Notes: a model not told the origin generated them from the sequence alone. Counted from the first letter of the stretch, positions 27,942 to 37,212 are shown. The stretch is DNA of 64,000 nt from UBA7692 sp964650845 (GCA_964650845.1 CAZYXR010000005.1:1-64000); one strand, 5' to 3'. Made by a program: numbers and translations.

Positions 27942-29119
27942 CAAAGACCTTTGTTTTTATTGTTTGCGGAGCGGCAGAACATATTGATACGCTCCATTTT
28001 TCATTGAAGGCTTTGCGCAAATTTTCTCAAAGTGAAATTTTGGTACTTACAGATAGTTCGCGCAATGAAATCGCCATAGACCATAGTTATGTTATTGATG
28101 TAAAAACACCCGAGCATTTAGATCACCATCAAGCAAGCATTTACCTTAAAACCGGTGTGCACAAGTTTGTACCCAAAGGCAAAATGTATTGCTATATTGA
28201 TACCGATGTAGTGGCTGTTTCGCCCTTATGCGATGAGGTATTCGAGCAGCGTAACGGCATTATCAATTTTGCCCCAGACCATTGCCAAATGCGCAGTTTT
28301 AGCCCCTACTCGGTAAACTGCGGGTGCAAAGAAAAGTGGAATGTATGGCACAACGAACTCGAAGGACTGTTGGACAAGTATGATGTAAGCCGGCAAATAA
28401 AAGAGCCGACTCTAATAGAAAAACGCAAACAACTCTTTCGCAAGTTTGATATAATAAAGCAAAAGCCACTGCGTTACGCCATCATCAGTGCTCGCTTTTT
28501 GCTTAGTCCTGTGCGCTTCAAATTAGATAACGACACCTACTACCACAGATGGAAACGCCATTGGCATGATGCCGATGGAAATGTGATGCTTTATGCCAAC
28601 GAAAATCTTTTTAAGTTGGTAGAAAAACACTCGTATTTTGTATGGAATAAATTTAAGCGCAGGTGGTTTGCCGAAGGCAAATATGATGTGTACAACATGG
28701 AATGCAATCATTTGCAACAGCAAATCAAATCCACCTTTGGCATAGAAGTAAAAGATGCAAATTGGCAACATTGGAACGGGGGCGTTTTTTTGTTTGACGA
28801 TAACAGCCATCCATTTTTAGATGCCTGGCACCAAAAAACCATGCACATTTTCGCACTACCACAATGGAAAACCCGCGACCAAGGCACACTAATAGCTACT
28901 GCATGGGAGTTTGGAATGCAGCATGCGCCATTGCTTTCAAAAAAATACAATTTCATAGCAGATTATTACAAACACACCTTGATGCTGAATAAAGAAAAAA
29001 ACCTCATAACTGATGATGCCTTCAAAACAAGCTACGAGCCTGCATTAATGCACGTTTACCATCATTTCGGCATGAAAGGCTGGGATGTGTGGGATTGGGT
29101 TGAAACAAAAACTCAATAG
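27938..29119 (+). CDS. Glycosyltransferase-like protein with DxD motif
   Basis: This 393-residue soluble protein starts with VFIVCGAAEHIDTLHFSLKA, a nucleotide-sugar-binding-like Rossmann start, and has YCYIDTDVVAVSP at about residues 85-97. That is a DxD motif as used by GT-A glycosyltransferases (family 8-like). NWQHWNGGVFLF and TRDQGTLIATAW further down match the acceptor/donor loops of such folds (compare NGGVFLF and DQ in GT8 enzymes). The middle section, 150-230, is charged and unique. It is coupled to the radical SAM gene by a 4-nt overlap. It converges on the SGNH gene with an 11-nt gap. Donor and acceptor unknown. Confidence 0.65.
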   Translation: MTKTFVFIVCGAAEHIDTLHFSLKALRKFSQSEILVLTDSSRNEIAIDHSYVIDVKTPEHLDHHQASIYLKTGVHKFVPKGKMYCYIDTDVVAVSPLCDEVFEQRNGIINFAPDHCQMRSFSPYSVNCGCKEKWNVWHNELEGLLDKYDVSRQIKEPTLIEKRKQLFRKFDIIKQKPLRYAIISARFLLSPVRFKLDNDTYYHRWKRHWHDADGNVMLYANENLFKLVEKHSYFVWNKFKRRWFAEGKYDVYNMECNHLQQQIKSTFGIEVKDANWQHWNGGVFLFDDNSHPFLDAWHQKTMHIFALPQWKTRDQGTLIATAWEFGMQHAPLLSKKYNFIADYYKHTLMLNKEKNLITDDAFKTSYEPALMHVYHHFGMKGWDVWDWVETKTQ

Positions 29120-29130
29120 CGTTTTCTACA

Positions 29131-30168
29131 CTACTCAACGGTTAATTGCTCGGAGTAGTTGTTTTCTTTCAAGCCTGATTTGCTTAACATGATAAATTTT
29201 GGATTATTAAAGAGCTTGTCTGCTACTATGCCAGCCAATAAAGCAGCACCTTTTGGTGTATGATGAACATCATCTTTCAAATGAAATGTATCAATAGGAA
29301 ACACCTGCATAGTTGTGGTATATGAAACATTGTTAGCCTCGCAAAGCTGCTGAGTGCAAGCATTAAATTTCTTCATTGCTCGAAACATTGACGCCCCATC
29401 AGGGTACGTTTTACCATTGTTGCATAATGCCCTGCCAAACCACAGCCTTTGCTCAACTGGCTCGGAATTGATAGGCTGATAAAAAGATGGTTGCTCTACA
29501 AAGAAACACAAAGAACTATCGCTTACAATACGACTTTGCAACTCGTTCATGTAAAAACGAAAAGCATCGAAAGAGCGAAACGCGTCATCAGAATAACTTG
29601 CAATCTGCATAGGATTAAATTGTTGCTGATATTTAAAATCTCCCAACCATTTTCTGATAAGAAAACGCTCCATTGAAGGAGGTTTAGTAGCATTGACGGC
29701 TGGTCCATAGTAGTGACTATACGTAGCTGCGTATTCACCATTTGAAAAATCTACCGGTGAAAATGATCGGCAAATGTCATTAATCGCGTGCATCACAATT
29801 ACAACATCAGGCTTAAATTTCCGATAATACGTAGTATAATTAATCAACGAATGTTTGGACGTGTACCAATCCATCCCTCCATTTAACACATAGATTCGTT
29901 TACCCCCAAACTTCTTTTCAAGAATTTTTTGCAGTTGCGAAGGGTACTTTTCTACCTCTTGTAATCTTCCATCGTTTGTAGTGGAACCACCAAGACAAAG
30001 AACAACTAAATCATCGTTTTGGATTTCGAGCGAATCGTATTTATTGAAACCAATTTGTACAAAAGGTTCAAAAGGGAAACCCTGACGATGATAATAATAA
30101 TACGATCCAGTTCCATAAAACAACAGCATCAAAAAACCAACTGAAAGGAAAACAGTAAAAACTTTCAT
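29131..30168 (-). CDS. Membrane-anchored SGNH/GDSL-family hydrolase (minus-strand copy)
   Basis: This 345-residue protein has an N-terminal membrane segment (VFLSVGFLMLLFYGTG) and an SGNH-type domain outside the membrane. Block I is VVLCLGGSTTNDGR (nucleophile Ser), the Gly block is VLNGGMDWYTS, the Asn block is MHAINDI and block V is DDVHHTPKG with Asp/His. Relatives O-deacetylate or O-acetylate polysaccharides, or act as lipases. Its ATG overlaps the end of the upstream membrane-protein gene (ATGA, 30165-30168), so the two are co-translated. This suggests it acts on a lipid-linked or surface glycan product. Confidence 0.8.
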   Translation of the reverse strand: MKVFTVFLSVGFLMLLFYGTGSYYYYHRQGFPFEPFVQIGFNKYDSLEIQNDDLVVLCLGGSTTNDGRLQEVEKYPSQLQKILEKKFGGKRIYVLNGGMDWYTSKHSLINYTTYYRKFKPDVVIVMHAINDICRSFSPVDFSNGEYAATYSHYYGPAVNATKPPSMERFLIRKWLGDFKYQQQFNPMQIASYSDDAFRSFDAFRFYMNELQSRIVSDSSLCFFVEQPSFYQPINSEPVEQRLWFGRALCNNGKTYPDGASMFRAMKKFNACTQQLCEANNVSYTTTMQVFPIDTFHLKDDVHHTPKGAALLAGIVADKLFNNPKFIMLSKSGLKENNYSEQLTVE

Positions 30169-31700
30169 AGCTGTTTTACAATATCGCGGTAAAAGAATAC
30201 AATTAGCATAATCATAGGAACTTGCAATGACTGAAGATAGCGAATTTGATCGAAGCTATGGGCAAAAGCAACCGTCAAAATACTTACGACTAAAAACATC
30301 AATAGCATAATAGAAACAGAGGAAAGTTTTCTAAAAACAAACAAACATATTCCTACAATAAAAATCAGTACAGAAATGAATTTACCAGCGTATAGAATAG
30401 GGATATAGATATACAAAAACAACAGGGGAATTGCAATTGTAATTGTACCCCCATGTGCATACCCAATTGTTTGCACTAACGAGTGAGACGAATAAGGAGG
30501 GGGGCTATCTATTGTATTCTGCAATTCTATTTCAAGAAAATAATCAAACATTCGCAACCGCATATCAACAACTGCAAAATAAATTTGCCATACTACTTTT
30601 TTCAAACACATAATTGGGTAGTTAAAGTAAATATGCTTTATCCAATTACTATAGTATGCCTTTACATCACCTTCCACAACTTCATCTGTTTCATTACTCT
30701 TTTTATCCCTAAAAAACTGCTGTATTACTTTGCCACAGTTTCCATATTGAAGTGCATCTAATGAATACCGCAACACAATAAAATTCGTATCTGGATTTGT
30801 TTCAATTTCTTCTACCAAAATCGGATACACAAGACTATTCAAACTGTCATCAGTGTTTGCCGCAAGGCTATTGTCTTTCATAGCTTGCAAAACAATATGA
30901 GCATGGCTGTAAAATACTTGACGAACAACGAAAGATTTAGAGGAGCCATCGTATCGCAAAGTCAAAAAAGTTTCGATTGATATTAATATCAATATTGGAA
31001 TCACCAACATGCACAACAACTTTTTCCATTCATTAGGAATGCGTTTAACTGCAAGAAAATAAGCAGCAATCAATACAAACAAAAAAGCGTAACTAAATCT
31101 TGTAAAAGCAACAAAACCAACACCTCCAATAATGGAAAGAGAGAGAAAATGTTTTGATGAAAATTTTTGACAAAACCGATAAAGTAGTACGAAAAAGCAC
31201 ACCGCGAATGGTGCAAAAACACCCTCGGGACGCAAGGTTTTTTCATACATAATAGTCATGCCATTGGCTACAAACAACAATGTAGAAACAGAAATAATAA
31301 GCACACTCGCTACCCTCTTATATTGTTGCCCTTCCGACCTCACTAACATTTTTTCAAACAACCACAACATACCAATAGCAGCAGCAATACCTCCAACATG
31401 GTGAACAATAACTACGGCATTAATGGTTTTAAAAACTAACAACAGTAATAAAACAAAAAGCGGGTAGGGAAAACTACGTGCAGAATGATGCGTAAAACTT
31501 CTCTCATTTAAAAAATCAATTGCAGGGAACAAATACCCACTGTAATCTGGATCTGCATGTAGTGTAATACCGTTTGAAAAGCGCAACCAAACTCCTATTA
31601 GAATAATAGCAGCATATAGAAAATAACGGGTGCGAATAACGAAACTGAACAAATTTGTAATCAAAAAATCATTGTGTGTTTTACAAAGTAAAGAAAACAT
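30165..31700 (-). CDS. Polytopic membrane protein, GT-C (family 39)-like
   Basis: This 511-residue protein has about eleven predicted membrane helices. The first periplasmic loop, after the first helix, contains HADPDYSGYLFPAIDFL, with the Asp residues placed as in GT-C glycosyltransferases that use polyprenyl-phosphate sugars (ArnT/PMT-like). A second soluble stretch lies at about 265-370. A GT39-type transferase is the best reading, but the motif is short, and an O-antigen ligase or flippase-like protein cannot be excluded. The gene starts 72 bp from the divergent SGNH gene at 31773. Its end overlaps the start of the SGNH gene at 30168 by 4 nt. Confidence 0.6.
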   Translation of the reverse strand: MFSLLCKTHNDFLITNLFSFVIRTRYFLYAAIILIGVWLRFSNGITLHADPDYSGYLFPAIDFLNERSFTHHSARSFPYPLFVLLLLLVFKTINAVVIVHHVGGIAAAIGMLWLFEKMLVRSEGQQYKRVASVLIISVSTLLFVANGMTIMYEKTLRPEGVFAPFAVCFFVLLYRFCQKFSSKHFLSLSIIGGVGFVAFTRFSYAFLFVLIAAYFLAVKRIPNEWKKLLCMLVIPILILISIETFLTLRYDGSSKSFVVRQVFYSHAHIVLQAMKDNSLAANTDDSLNSLVYPILVEEIETNPDTNFIVLRYSLDALQYGNCGKVIQQFFRDKKSNETDEVVEGDVKAYYSNWIKHIYFNYPIMCLKKVVWQIYFAVVDMRLRMFDYFLEIELQNTIDSPPPYSSHSLVQTIGYAHGGTITIAIPLLFLYIYIPILYAGKFISVLIFIVGICLFVFRKLSSVSIMLLMFLVVSILTVAFAHSFDQIRYLQSLQVPMIMLIVFFYRDIVKQL

Positions 31701-31772
31701 TTTCTTTGGTGCTTAATATACCAACCATTGTCCAAAACATATTCTCAACATAAAATTCATAACAGCACAACA

Positions 31773-32936
31773 ATGGTATTCCGCTTTTTACTCTCCATTG
31801 CTTGGCTTTTTGTGGCATTTTACTTTACATGGGAATACTATTGGTTTAGCAAAGTAAACTGGCATTTTGTAAGGTGGCATACTCATCTTGCACCGTTTGC
31901 ATTGGCAATATTATTGCTGCTTACCCTCACCCAGTTTGTGCAAATAAAAGAGCGCACCGTTTTACTTACAAGCTCTGTATGTATTGGCTTGGCGCTTGCC
32001 GAAGTACTGCTTTTTGCCAGGAACCCAAATGGCGATGTAATGTTTATCAGCCAACTCAAAACCAATCCTACAAACTACTATCATGCCTGGCCGGCAAACG
32101 CCACCCACTATCTAAAAAAAGAAGAATTTAACTACCAACGTCACACCAACTCTCTCGGATTTTCTGACAAAGAATGGCGCATCGAAAAAGATACAAGCAA
32201 AATTCGCGTACTCAGCTTAGGCGACTCCTTTACCGAGGGTGATGCTGCGCCTGCCGATTCAGCTTATCCATTTTTAATGCAAAAGATATTGGGCGAAAGT
32301 TACGAAGTAATGAATGCCGGCACTTGTGGTAGCGACCCTCTTTTCAACTACAAAAATCTTGAAGACCGATTGCTACAATATAAACCAGATATTGTAGTGC
32401 AAACAATTTCAACGAATGACTTATTGAATGACCTTCCGCTGCGAGGTGGCTTTGAACGTTTTCAACCGAATGATAAAATAAAAGAAAATTCGCCTCCGGC
32501 TTGGTTTTATCCTGCCATGATTAGTGTTGTTTTTAGAACGCTATTAACCACCTTCAACAATAACATAGGCAAGGCTCCAGTAATTGACAACACCTATCTC
32601 ACAAATCTCGAAACCATTCTACAACAACTCACTTTTAACTTCGACAACCTGGGCAAACAGCATGATATGAAAATTATATTTGTATTGCTGCCTTTGAAAA
32701 ATGAAGTGCAAAACAATAAATACGATTACAACTATTTGCCACTGCAGCAAATGGCAGCCCAATCAAACACCATTCGCACCCTTGATTTACTGCCATGCTA
32801 CGCGCAAAAAATTCACCTTAGCGGAAGCGATTTCAAAACATTTTATTGGCAGATTGACCAGCATCACAACTCTACCGGCTACAAACTAATGGCCGAGTGC
32901 ATAGCCGAAAAAGTATTGAGGATTACAGAACAATAA
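31773..32936 (+). CDS. SGNH-family hydrolase/acyltransferase with N-terminal membrane helices
   Basis: The ATG at 31773 gives MVFRFLLSIAWLFVAFYF, a good first membrane helix; a TTG at 31728 is weaker. Three hydrophobic segments (to about residue 85) precede an SGNH-like domain. RVLSLGDSFTEGDAAPADSAYP holds the Ser nucleophile, EVMNAGTCGSDP the Gly block, QTISTNDLL the Asn block and IDQHHNSTGYKLMAECIAEK the Asp/His end. This AlgX/DltD-like layout suits O-acetylation or deacetylation of an exported glycan. It is a paralogue of the next gene, and a 43-bp stretch near the two 3' ends is almost identical. Confidence 0.8.
   Translation: MVFRFLLSIAWLFVAFYFTWEYYWFSKVNWHFVRWHTHLAPFALAILLLLTLTQFVQIKERTVLLTSSVCIGLALAEVLLFARNPNGDVMFISQLKTNPTNYYHAWPANATHYLKKEEFNYQRHTNSLGFSDKEWRIEKDTSKIRVLSLGDSFTEGDAAPADSAYPFLMQKILGESYEVMNAGTCGSDPLFNYKNLEDRLLQYKPDIVVQTISTNDLLNDLPLRGGFERFQPNDKIKENSPPAWFYPAMISVVFRTLLTTFNNNIGKAPVIDNTYLTNLETILQQLTFNFDNLGKQHDMKIIFVLLPLKNEVQNNKYDYNYLPLQQMAAQSNTIRTLDLLPCYAQKIHLSGSDFKTFYWQIDQHHNSTGYKLMAECIAEKVLRITEQ
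32877..32919. repeat. 43-bp near-identical segment, copy 1
   Basis: Matches 34218-34260 with a single mismatch; encodes GYKLMAECIAEKVL at the 3' end of the SGNH gene. Confidence 0.85.
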
Positions 32937-33071
32937 AGACCTTTTGTATCCTTTTCATAAATTTGGAATTTGGTGTATGAGATGTATTCTAAATGTTTCA
33001 ACCGAGCAACTCATGAAACAACATTTTACTTCATAAAAAATTCAATGCCTCTCTGATGTAACTAATAACTA

Positions 33072-34310
33072 ATGAGATTTACTACCATATTGAAAATATT
33101 AGGAGCAGTTATCCTATTCCTATTTGTACTAACACAGTTATCCGAACCATTTCAAGGCAGTTCAAATTTTTGCATCACTACAACATATTATCTGCTGGCA
33201 ATATGTTGTTTACTATACATAGCCTATTGTTTCAAAAAACCTGTTTATGGATTTGTTATTATGGGAGTTTCAGTATTTGTATCGCTTTACTTCTGCGAAG
33301 TTTATCTCCGCTATTATCTAAAGAATCCAGTAACATATAGCGAAATACAATGGGGAACATATCAAACAATGTATGACTGCCCTAACAATAAAATTTCCAC
33401 TATTGACCCATCGGAATCTCCAAAAACTCTCCACACGAATGTGATGACTGCAAATTCATCAAGAGATTACACTTCTCCCGAATACACCTATTCTGGAGAA
33501 TATACGAACGATTTAGGTTTAAGAGGGCCACTACCGAAAGCCAATAAAAAAGTAATATGTGCATTAGGCGATTCGTTTACCGAATCTATGGGCGCACCTG
33601 CCGACAGCACATATCCACTATTGCTAGAAAACACAATTAATATCTATGACAGCAATATTGCCGTTTTAAACGCAGGAGTAAGTGGCAATGACCCGTTTTT
33701 CGAATTTATGCTTCTAAAAGAATTAGCTGTCCACAATCAAATTACAGATGCAATTTTCTTAGTAAATTTAACTGACGTTGATGATGTTATGTCAAGGGGA
33801 GGGAAAGAGCGTTTTTTACCAAACGGTAGCTTACAATTTCGCAGTGGTCCTTGGTGGGAACCCATTTATGCTATCAGCCATATTTTCAGATTGGTATTGC
33901 ATAAAGTTTGGGATTACGATTACAACTTAATGACCAAAGACCAAATTGTTCTTGCAGAACAAAATGCCATTAATGCTATAACAAATCTCTTTTCAACAGA
34001 TGTCATTCCTTGGAGCATAAACAACAAAATACGCATCTTCATAGTTTTACAGCCAATGCTTAGTTCTGTAAATGATTTAGATTCACGATATGTAGAAATG
34101 CGCAAGCAGTTGTCTTCGCTCAAAAACATTACATTTCTTGATATTCAACCACGACTAAAAAACACACCTAGCATTCAAGATTACTATTGGCCAATGGATG
34201 GTCATTTTAATTCTTCAGGCTACAAACTAATGGCCGAGTGCATTGCCGAAAAAGTATTGAAAACAATCAAAACTGATTCTATAAACTCCTCTATAACAAG
34301 CCGCTACTAA
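33072..34310 (+). CDS. SGNH-family hydrolase/acyltransferase, paralogue of upstream gene
   Basis: This 412-residue protein has three N-terminal membrane segments and an SGNH-like domain: CALGDSFTESMGAPADSTYPLL (Ser), VLNAGVSGNDPFF (Gly), FLVNLTDVDDV (Asn block is altered, with Asn then Thr-Asp) and MDGHFNSSGYKLMAECIAEK (Asp/His). It is about a third identical by eye to the previous gene. Its middle region (residues 85-150) is unlike it. A perfect TANNTTTG box (32958-32965) lies 107 nt upstream, but no matching -33 element was found at the usual spacing. Its stop overlaps cysN on the other strand by 4 nt. Probable role: acyl modification of a surface polymer. Confidence 0.78.
   Translation: MRFTTILKILGAVILFLFVLTQLSEPFQGSSNFCITTTYYLLAICCLLYIAYCFKKPVYGFVIMGVSVFVSLYFCEVYLRYYLKNPVTYSEIQWGTYQTMYDCPNNKISTIDPSESPKTLHTNVMTANSSRDYTSPEYTYSGEYTNDLGLRGPLPKANKKVICALGDSFTESMGAPADSTYPLLLENTINIYDSNIAVLNAGVSGNDPFFEFMLLKELAVHNQITDAIFLVNLTDVDDVMSRGGKERFLPNGSLQFRSGPWWEPIYAISHIFRLVLHKVWDYDYNLMTKDQIVLAEQNAINAITNLFSTDVIPWSINNKIRIFIVLQPMLSSVNDLDSRYVEMRKQLSSLKNITFLDIQPRLKNTPSIQDYYWPMDGHFNSSGYKLMAECIAEKVLKTIKTDSINSSITSRY
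34218..34260. repeat. 43-bp near-identical segment, copy 2
   Basis: Matches 32877-32919 with one mismatch, far more alike than the rest of the two paralogues. Confidence 0.85.
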
Positions 34311-35626
34311 CTTAATATCATACCTGCGCCAACGGTAACATTTGTGGCTTCATCTATAAGAATAAAACTTCCTGTTTCGCGATTTTTTGTGTAAGCATCA
34401 AACATCAATGGTGCAGTGGTGCGCAACGAAACTCTACCAACATCATTCATGCCAATAGAAGGGTTTTCGGCAATGCGCGAAAGTGTGCTAATATCCAATC
34501 GGTACTTTATTTCTTTTACTACACAACGTGCATCTTTCGTAGTTTGCTTTATTGCATATTTTCCATTCAACTGAATTGGCTTATCGCCCATCCAACAAAT
34601 CATTGCTTCAACATCTTGGCTTTGGTGCGGCTTATTTGCAGTGCGTACAATCATATCGCCACGCGAAACATCAATTTCATCCTCCAGCAATACTGTAACA
34701 CTCAATGGTGCAAATGCTTCTTCAATTTCATTTCCACCCAATTCAATGCGTTTAATTTTTGATGTAAATCCCGAGGGCATCACCACCACCTCATCGCCCG
34801 GGCGCAACACTCCGCTGCTCACCCTGCCTGCATAACCTCTATAATCATGAAATTCATCGTTGTAAGGGCGCACAACAAACTGTACCGGAAAACGCGCATC
34901 AATGTGATTATGGTCGCTGGCAATATGAATATTTTCTAACAAATACATTAGCGTAACACCATCATACCAAGGCGTATTTTGCGAACGATTCACCACGTTA
35001 TCGCCATTCAAAGCCGATATGGGGATAAAATGAAAATCTTTGATATTCAAGCGCGCAGCAAAGTTTTTATAATCAGTTACAATCTTATCAAAAACAGCTC
35101 TATCAAAATTCACCAAATCCATTTTATTGATGCACACTGCTACATGCGGAATACCTAACAACGAGGCAATTAAAGAATGGCGCATAGTTTGCTCAACCAC
35201 ACCATGTCTTGCGTCAATCAATATCAAAGCAAGGTTGGCGGTAGATGCACCGGTAACCATATTGCGCGTGTATTGAATATGCCCTGGCGTATCGGCAATA
35301 ATGAACTTCCGTTTAGGTGTAGAAAAATATCGGTAGGCAACATCAATAGTAATACCCTGCTCGCGCTCGGCACGCAGCCCATCGGTAAGCAATGCTAAAT
35401 TTACGGTTTGTTCACCACGCCTTTCGCTGGTAGCTTTCACCGATTCGTACTGGTCTTCAAAAATAGATTTGCTATCGTACAACAATCGTCCAATCAATGT
35501 GCTTTTGCCATCGTCCACACTGCCTGCTGTTGTAAACCGAAGCAGCTCCATGTTCATGTAGCTGTTACTGTCAAACACTCCGTTGCTGATATTGTGGTTA
35601 TTTATTACTTGAGTTACATTATCCAT
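34307..35626 (-). CDS. cysN: Sulfate adenylyltransferase, large (GTPase) subunit
   Basis: This 439-residue protein is the GTP-hydrolysing regulator of ATP sulfurylase. It is an EF-Tu-like GTPase: G1 is GSVDDGKSTLIGRLL, G3 is ADTPGHIQY and G4 is INKMDL, followed by two beta-barrel domains. With CysD it makes adenosine 5'-phosphosulfate from sulfate and ATP. There is no fused CysC domain, matching the separate cysC gene two genes upstream. The order cysC-cysD-cysN on the minus strand, with gaps of 9 and 32 nt, indicates one operon. Confidence 0.95.
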   Translation of the reverse strand: MDNVTQVINNHNISNGVFDSNSYMNMELLRFTTAGSVDDGKSTLIGRLLYDSKSIFEDQYESVKATSERRGEQTVNLALLTDGLRAEREQGITIDVAYRYFSTPKRKFIIADTPGHIQYTRNMVTGASTANLALILIDARHGVVEQTMRHSLIASLLGIPHVAVCINKMDLVNFDRAVFDKIVTDYKNFAARLNIKDFHFIPISALNGDNVVNRSQNTPWYDGVTLMYLLENIHIASDHNHIDARFPVQFVVRPYNDEFHDYRGYAGRVSSGVLRPGDEVVVMPSGFTSKIKRIELGGNEIEEAFAPLSVTVLLEDEIDVSRGDMIVRTANKPHQSQDVEAMICWMGDKPIQLNGKYAIKQTTKDARCVVKEIKYRLDISTLSRIAENPSIGMNDVGRVSLRTTAPLMFDAYTKNRETGSFILIDEATNVTVGAGMILS

Positions 35627-35658
35627 TTTCTAAATCTTCAAATTCATCAATTTCCAAA

Positions 35659-36561
35659 TCAGAAGTATCCTTCTTTTTTTCTGTCTTCCATACTCGATTC
35701 ACTGCGCTTATCATCGGCTCGGCCACCACGCTCGGCTGTGCGCGCTGTGGCTACTTCGTATATTATCTCATCAATATTCGATGCCGTAGAAAGTGTAGCA
35801 CCTGTAGATGTAATATCGCCAATAGTGCGAAACCGCACTACTTTTTCTTCGGCTTGCTCCGTTGGTTTCATTTGTATTACAGGACTTTGGGCAAGCCACA
35901 TTCCATCGCGTTGAAACACGCTTCTTTTGTGTGAAAAATACAAACTGGGCAGCGGAATATTCTCCATTGCAAGGTATTGCCACACGTCTAACTCCGTCCA
36001 ATTTGAAATTGGAAAAACGCGAAAATGTTCGCCCTGATGTTTTCTGCCATTAAACAAGTTCCAAAGTTCCGGACGTTGATTTTTGGGATCCCACTGTCCA
36101 AATTCATCGCGATGCGAAAAGAACCTTTCTTTGGCTCTCGCTTTTTCTTCATCGCGCCTGGCACCACCAATGCAAGCATCAAATTTGTATTGCTCTATGG
36201 TATCTAAAAGTGTAGTAGTTTGCAGCCTGATGCGTGATGCACTATAGCCTTTTTCTTCGCTCACCTTGCCTGCATCAATACTTTCTTGCACAGAGCCTAC
36301 CACTAATTTCACTCCAAGTTGCTTCACAAGTTCATCGCGATACTGTAAGGTTTCAACAAAATTATGTCCGGTATCTACATGTACCAAAGGAAAAGGAATA
36401 GGAGCAGGATAAAAGGCCTTCCTCGTTAGGTACGTTACCACTATCGAATCCTTTCCGCCACTAAAAAGTATAGCAGCATTTTGAAATTGCGCAGCTACTT
36501 CGCGCAGCACAAAAATAGCTTCAGACTCAAGTGCTCTGAGATGATTAACGTTGTAAGACAT
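35659..36561 (-). CDS. cysD: Sulfate adenylyltransferase, small subunit
   Basis: This 300-residue ATP-pyrophosphatase family protein is the catalytic subunit of ATP sulfurylase. The PP-loop AILFSGGKDSIVVTYL lies at about residues 30-45. HVDTGHNFVETLQYRDEL, GGARRDEEKARAKER and SNWTELDVWQYL are standard CysD blocks. The C-terminal RCERGGRADD-like segment (TARTAERGGRADDKRSES) is also typical. It works with CysN, whose gene follows 32 nt downstream. Confidence 0.95.
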   Translation of the reverse strand: MSYNVNHLRALESEAIFVLREVAAQFQNAAILFSGGKDSIVVTYLTRKAFYPAPIPFPLVHVDTGHNFVETLQYRDELVKQLGVKLVVGSVQESIDAGKVSEEKGYSASRIRLQTTTLLDTIEQYKFDACIGGARRDEEKARAKERFFSHRDEFGQWDPKNQRPELWNLFNGRKHQGEHFRVFPISNWTELDVWQYLAMENIPLPSLYFSHKRSVFQRDGMWLAQSPVIQMKPTEQAEEKVVRFRTIGDITSTGATLSTASNIDEIIYEVATARTAERGGRADDKRSESSMEDRKKEGYF

Positions 36562-36570
36562 ATAGTAAAC

Positions 36571-37212
36571 TCAAATGTTGTAATTCTCGAATTGGGATTT
36601 TGTATTGTCTTGATGACGAAGTAGCGGCAACACAAATTGCAGCACTTCATTAAAAGAATCATAAATGCTTTTTTGTTTGGTAGAAACTATCAAGTCTGGA
36701 TTTTCTGGAATCTCAAACGGTGCATTTACTCCTGTAAAGTTTTGTATTTCACCGCGCCTTGCTTTTGCATACAATCCTTTCACATCTCGCCTCTCGCATT
36801 CTTCAATAGGTGTATCCAGAAAGATATGTATCAAATCTTCCGTACCAATAATTTCCGCTGCAAGTTTTCTGTACTCTTCTAATGGTGTAATGAAAGAGCA
36901 AATGGTAATAACGCCTGCATCTAAAAAGAGTTTTGCCGTTTCGGCAATTCTGCGAATGTTTTCCCTTCTTTCTGCTTCGGAAAAACCGAGATTGTTGCTG
37001 ATGCCGGTGCGCACATTATCGCCATCCAACACCATACATTTGTAATTGTTCAGGTACAGTTCATACTCCAATGCCCGCGCAATGGTGCTTTTGCCAGAAC
37101 CCGACAAGCCTGTAATCCAAACAACTTTAGAATACTGTTGTAAACTTCTTTCGCGCTCCTTACGCGAAAGCAGCTTATCGAAAACCGGATGAATGTTGTC
37201 TGATTTTGACAT
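36571..37212 (-). CDS. cysC: Adenylyl-sulfate (APS) kinase
   Basis: The ATG at 37212 gives MSKSDNIHPVF, a usual CysC start; an ATG six codons upstream is less likely. The 213-residue protein phosphorylates APS to 3'-phosphoadenylyl sulfate (PAPS). It has a Walker A loop (WITGLSGSGKSTIA), LDGDNVRTGISNNLGFS and RRENIRRIAE, and CSFITPLEEYR near the active site. It heads the cysCDN operon. No PAPS reductase or sulfite reductase genes are in the window, so the PAPS may serve sulfur assimilation elsewhere or sulfation of glycans and lipids. Confidence 0.93.
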   Translation of the reverse strand: MSKSDNIHPVFDKLLSRKERERSLQQYSKVVWITGLSGSGKSTIARALEYELYLNNYKCMVLDGDNVRTGISNNLGFSEAERRENIRRIAETAKLFLDAGVITICSFITPLEEYRKLAAEIIGTEDLIHIFLDTPIEECERRDVKGLYAKARRGEIQNFTGVNAPFEIPENPDLIVSTKQKSIYDSFNEVLQFVLPLLRHQDNTKSQFENYNI

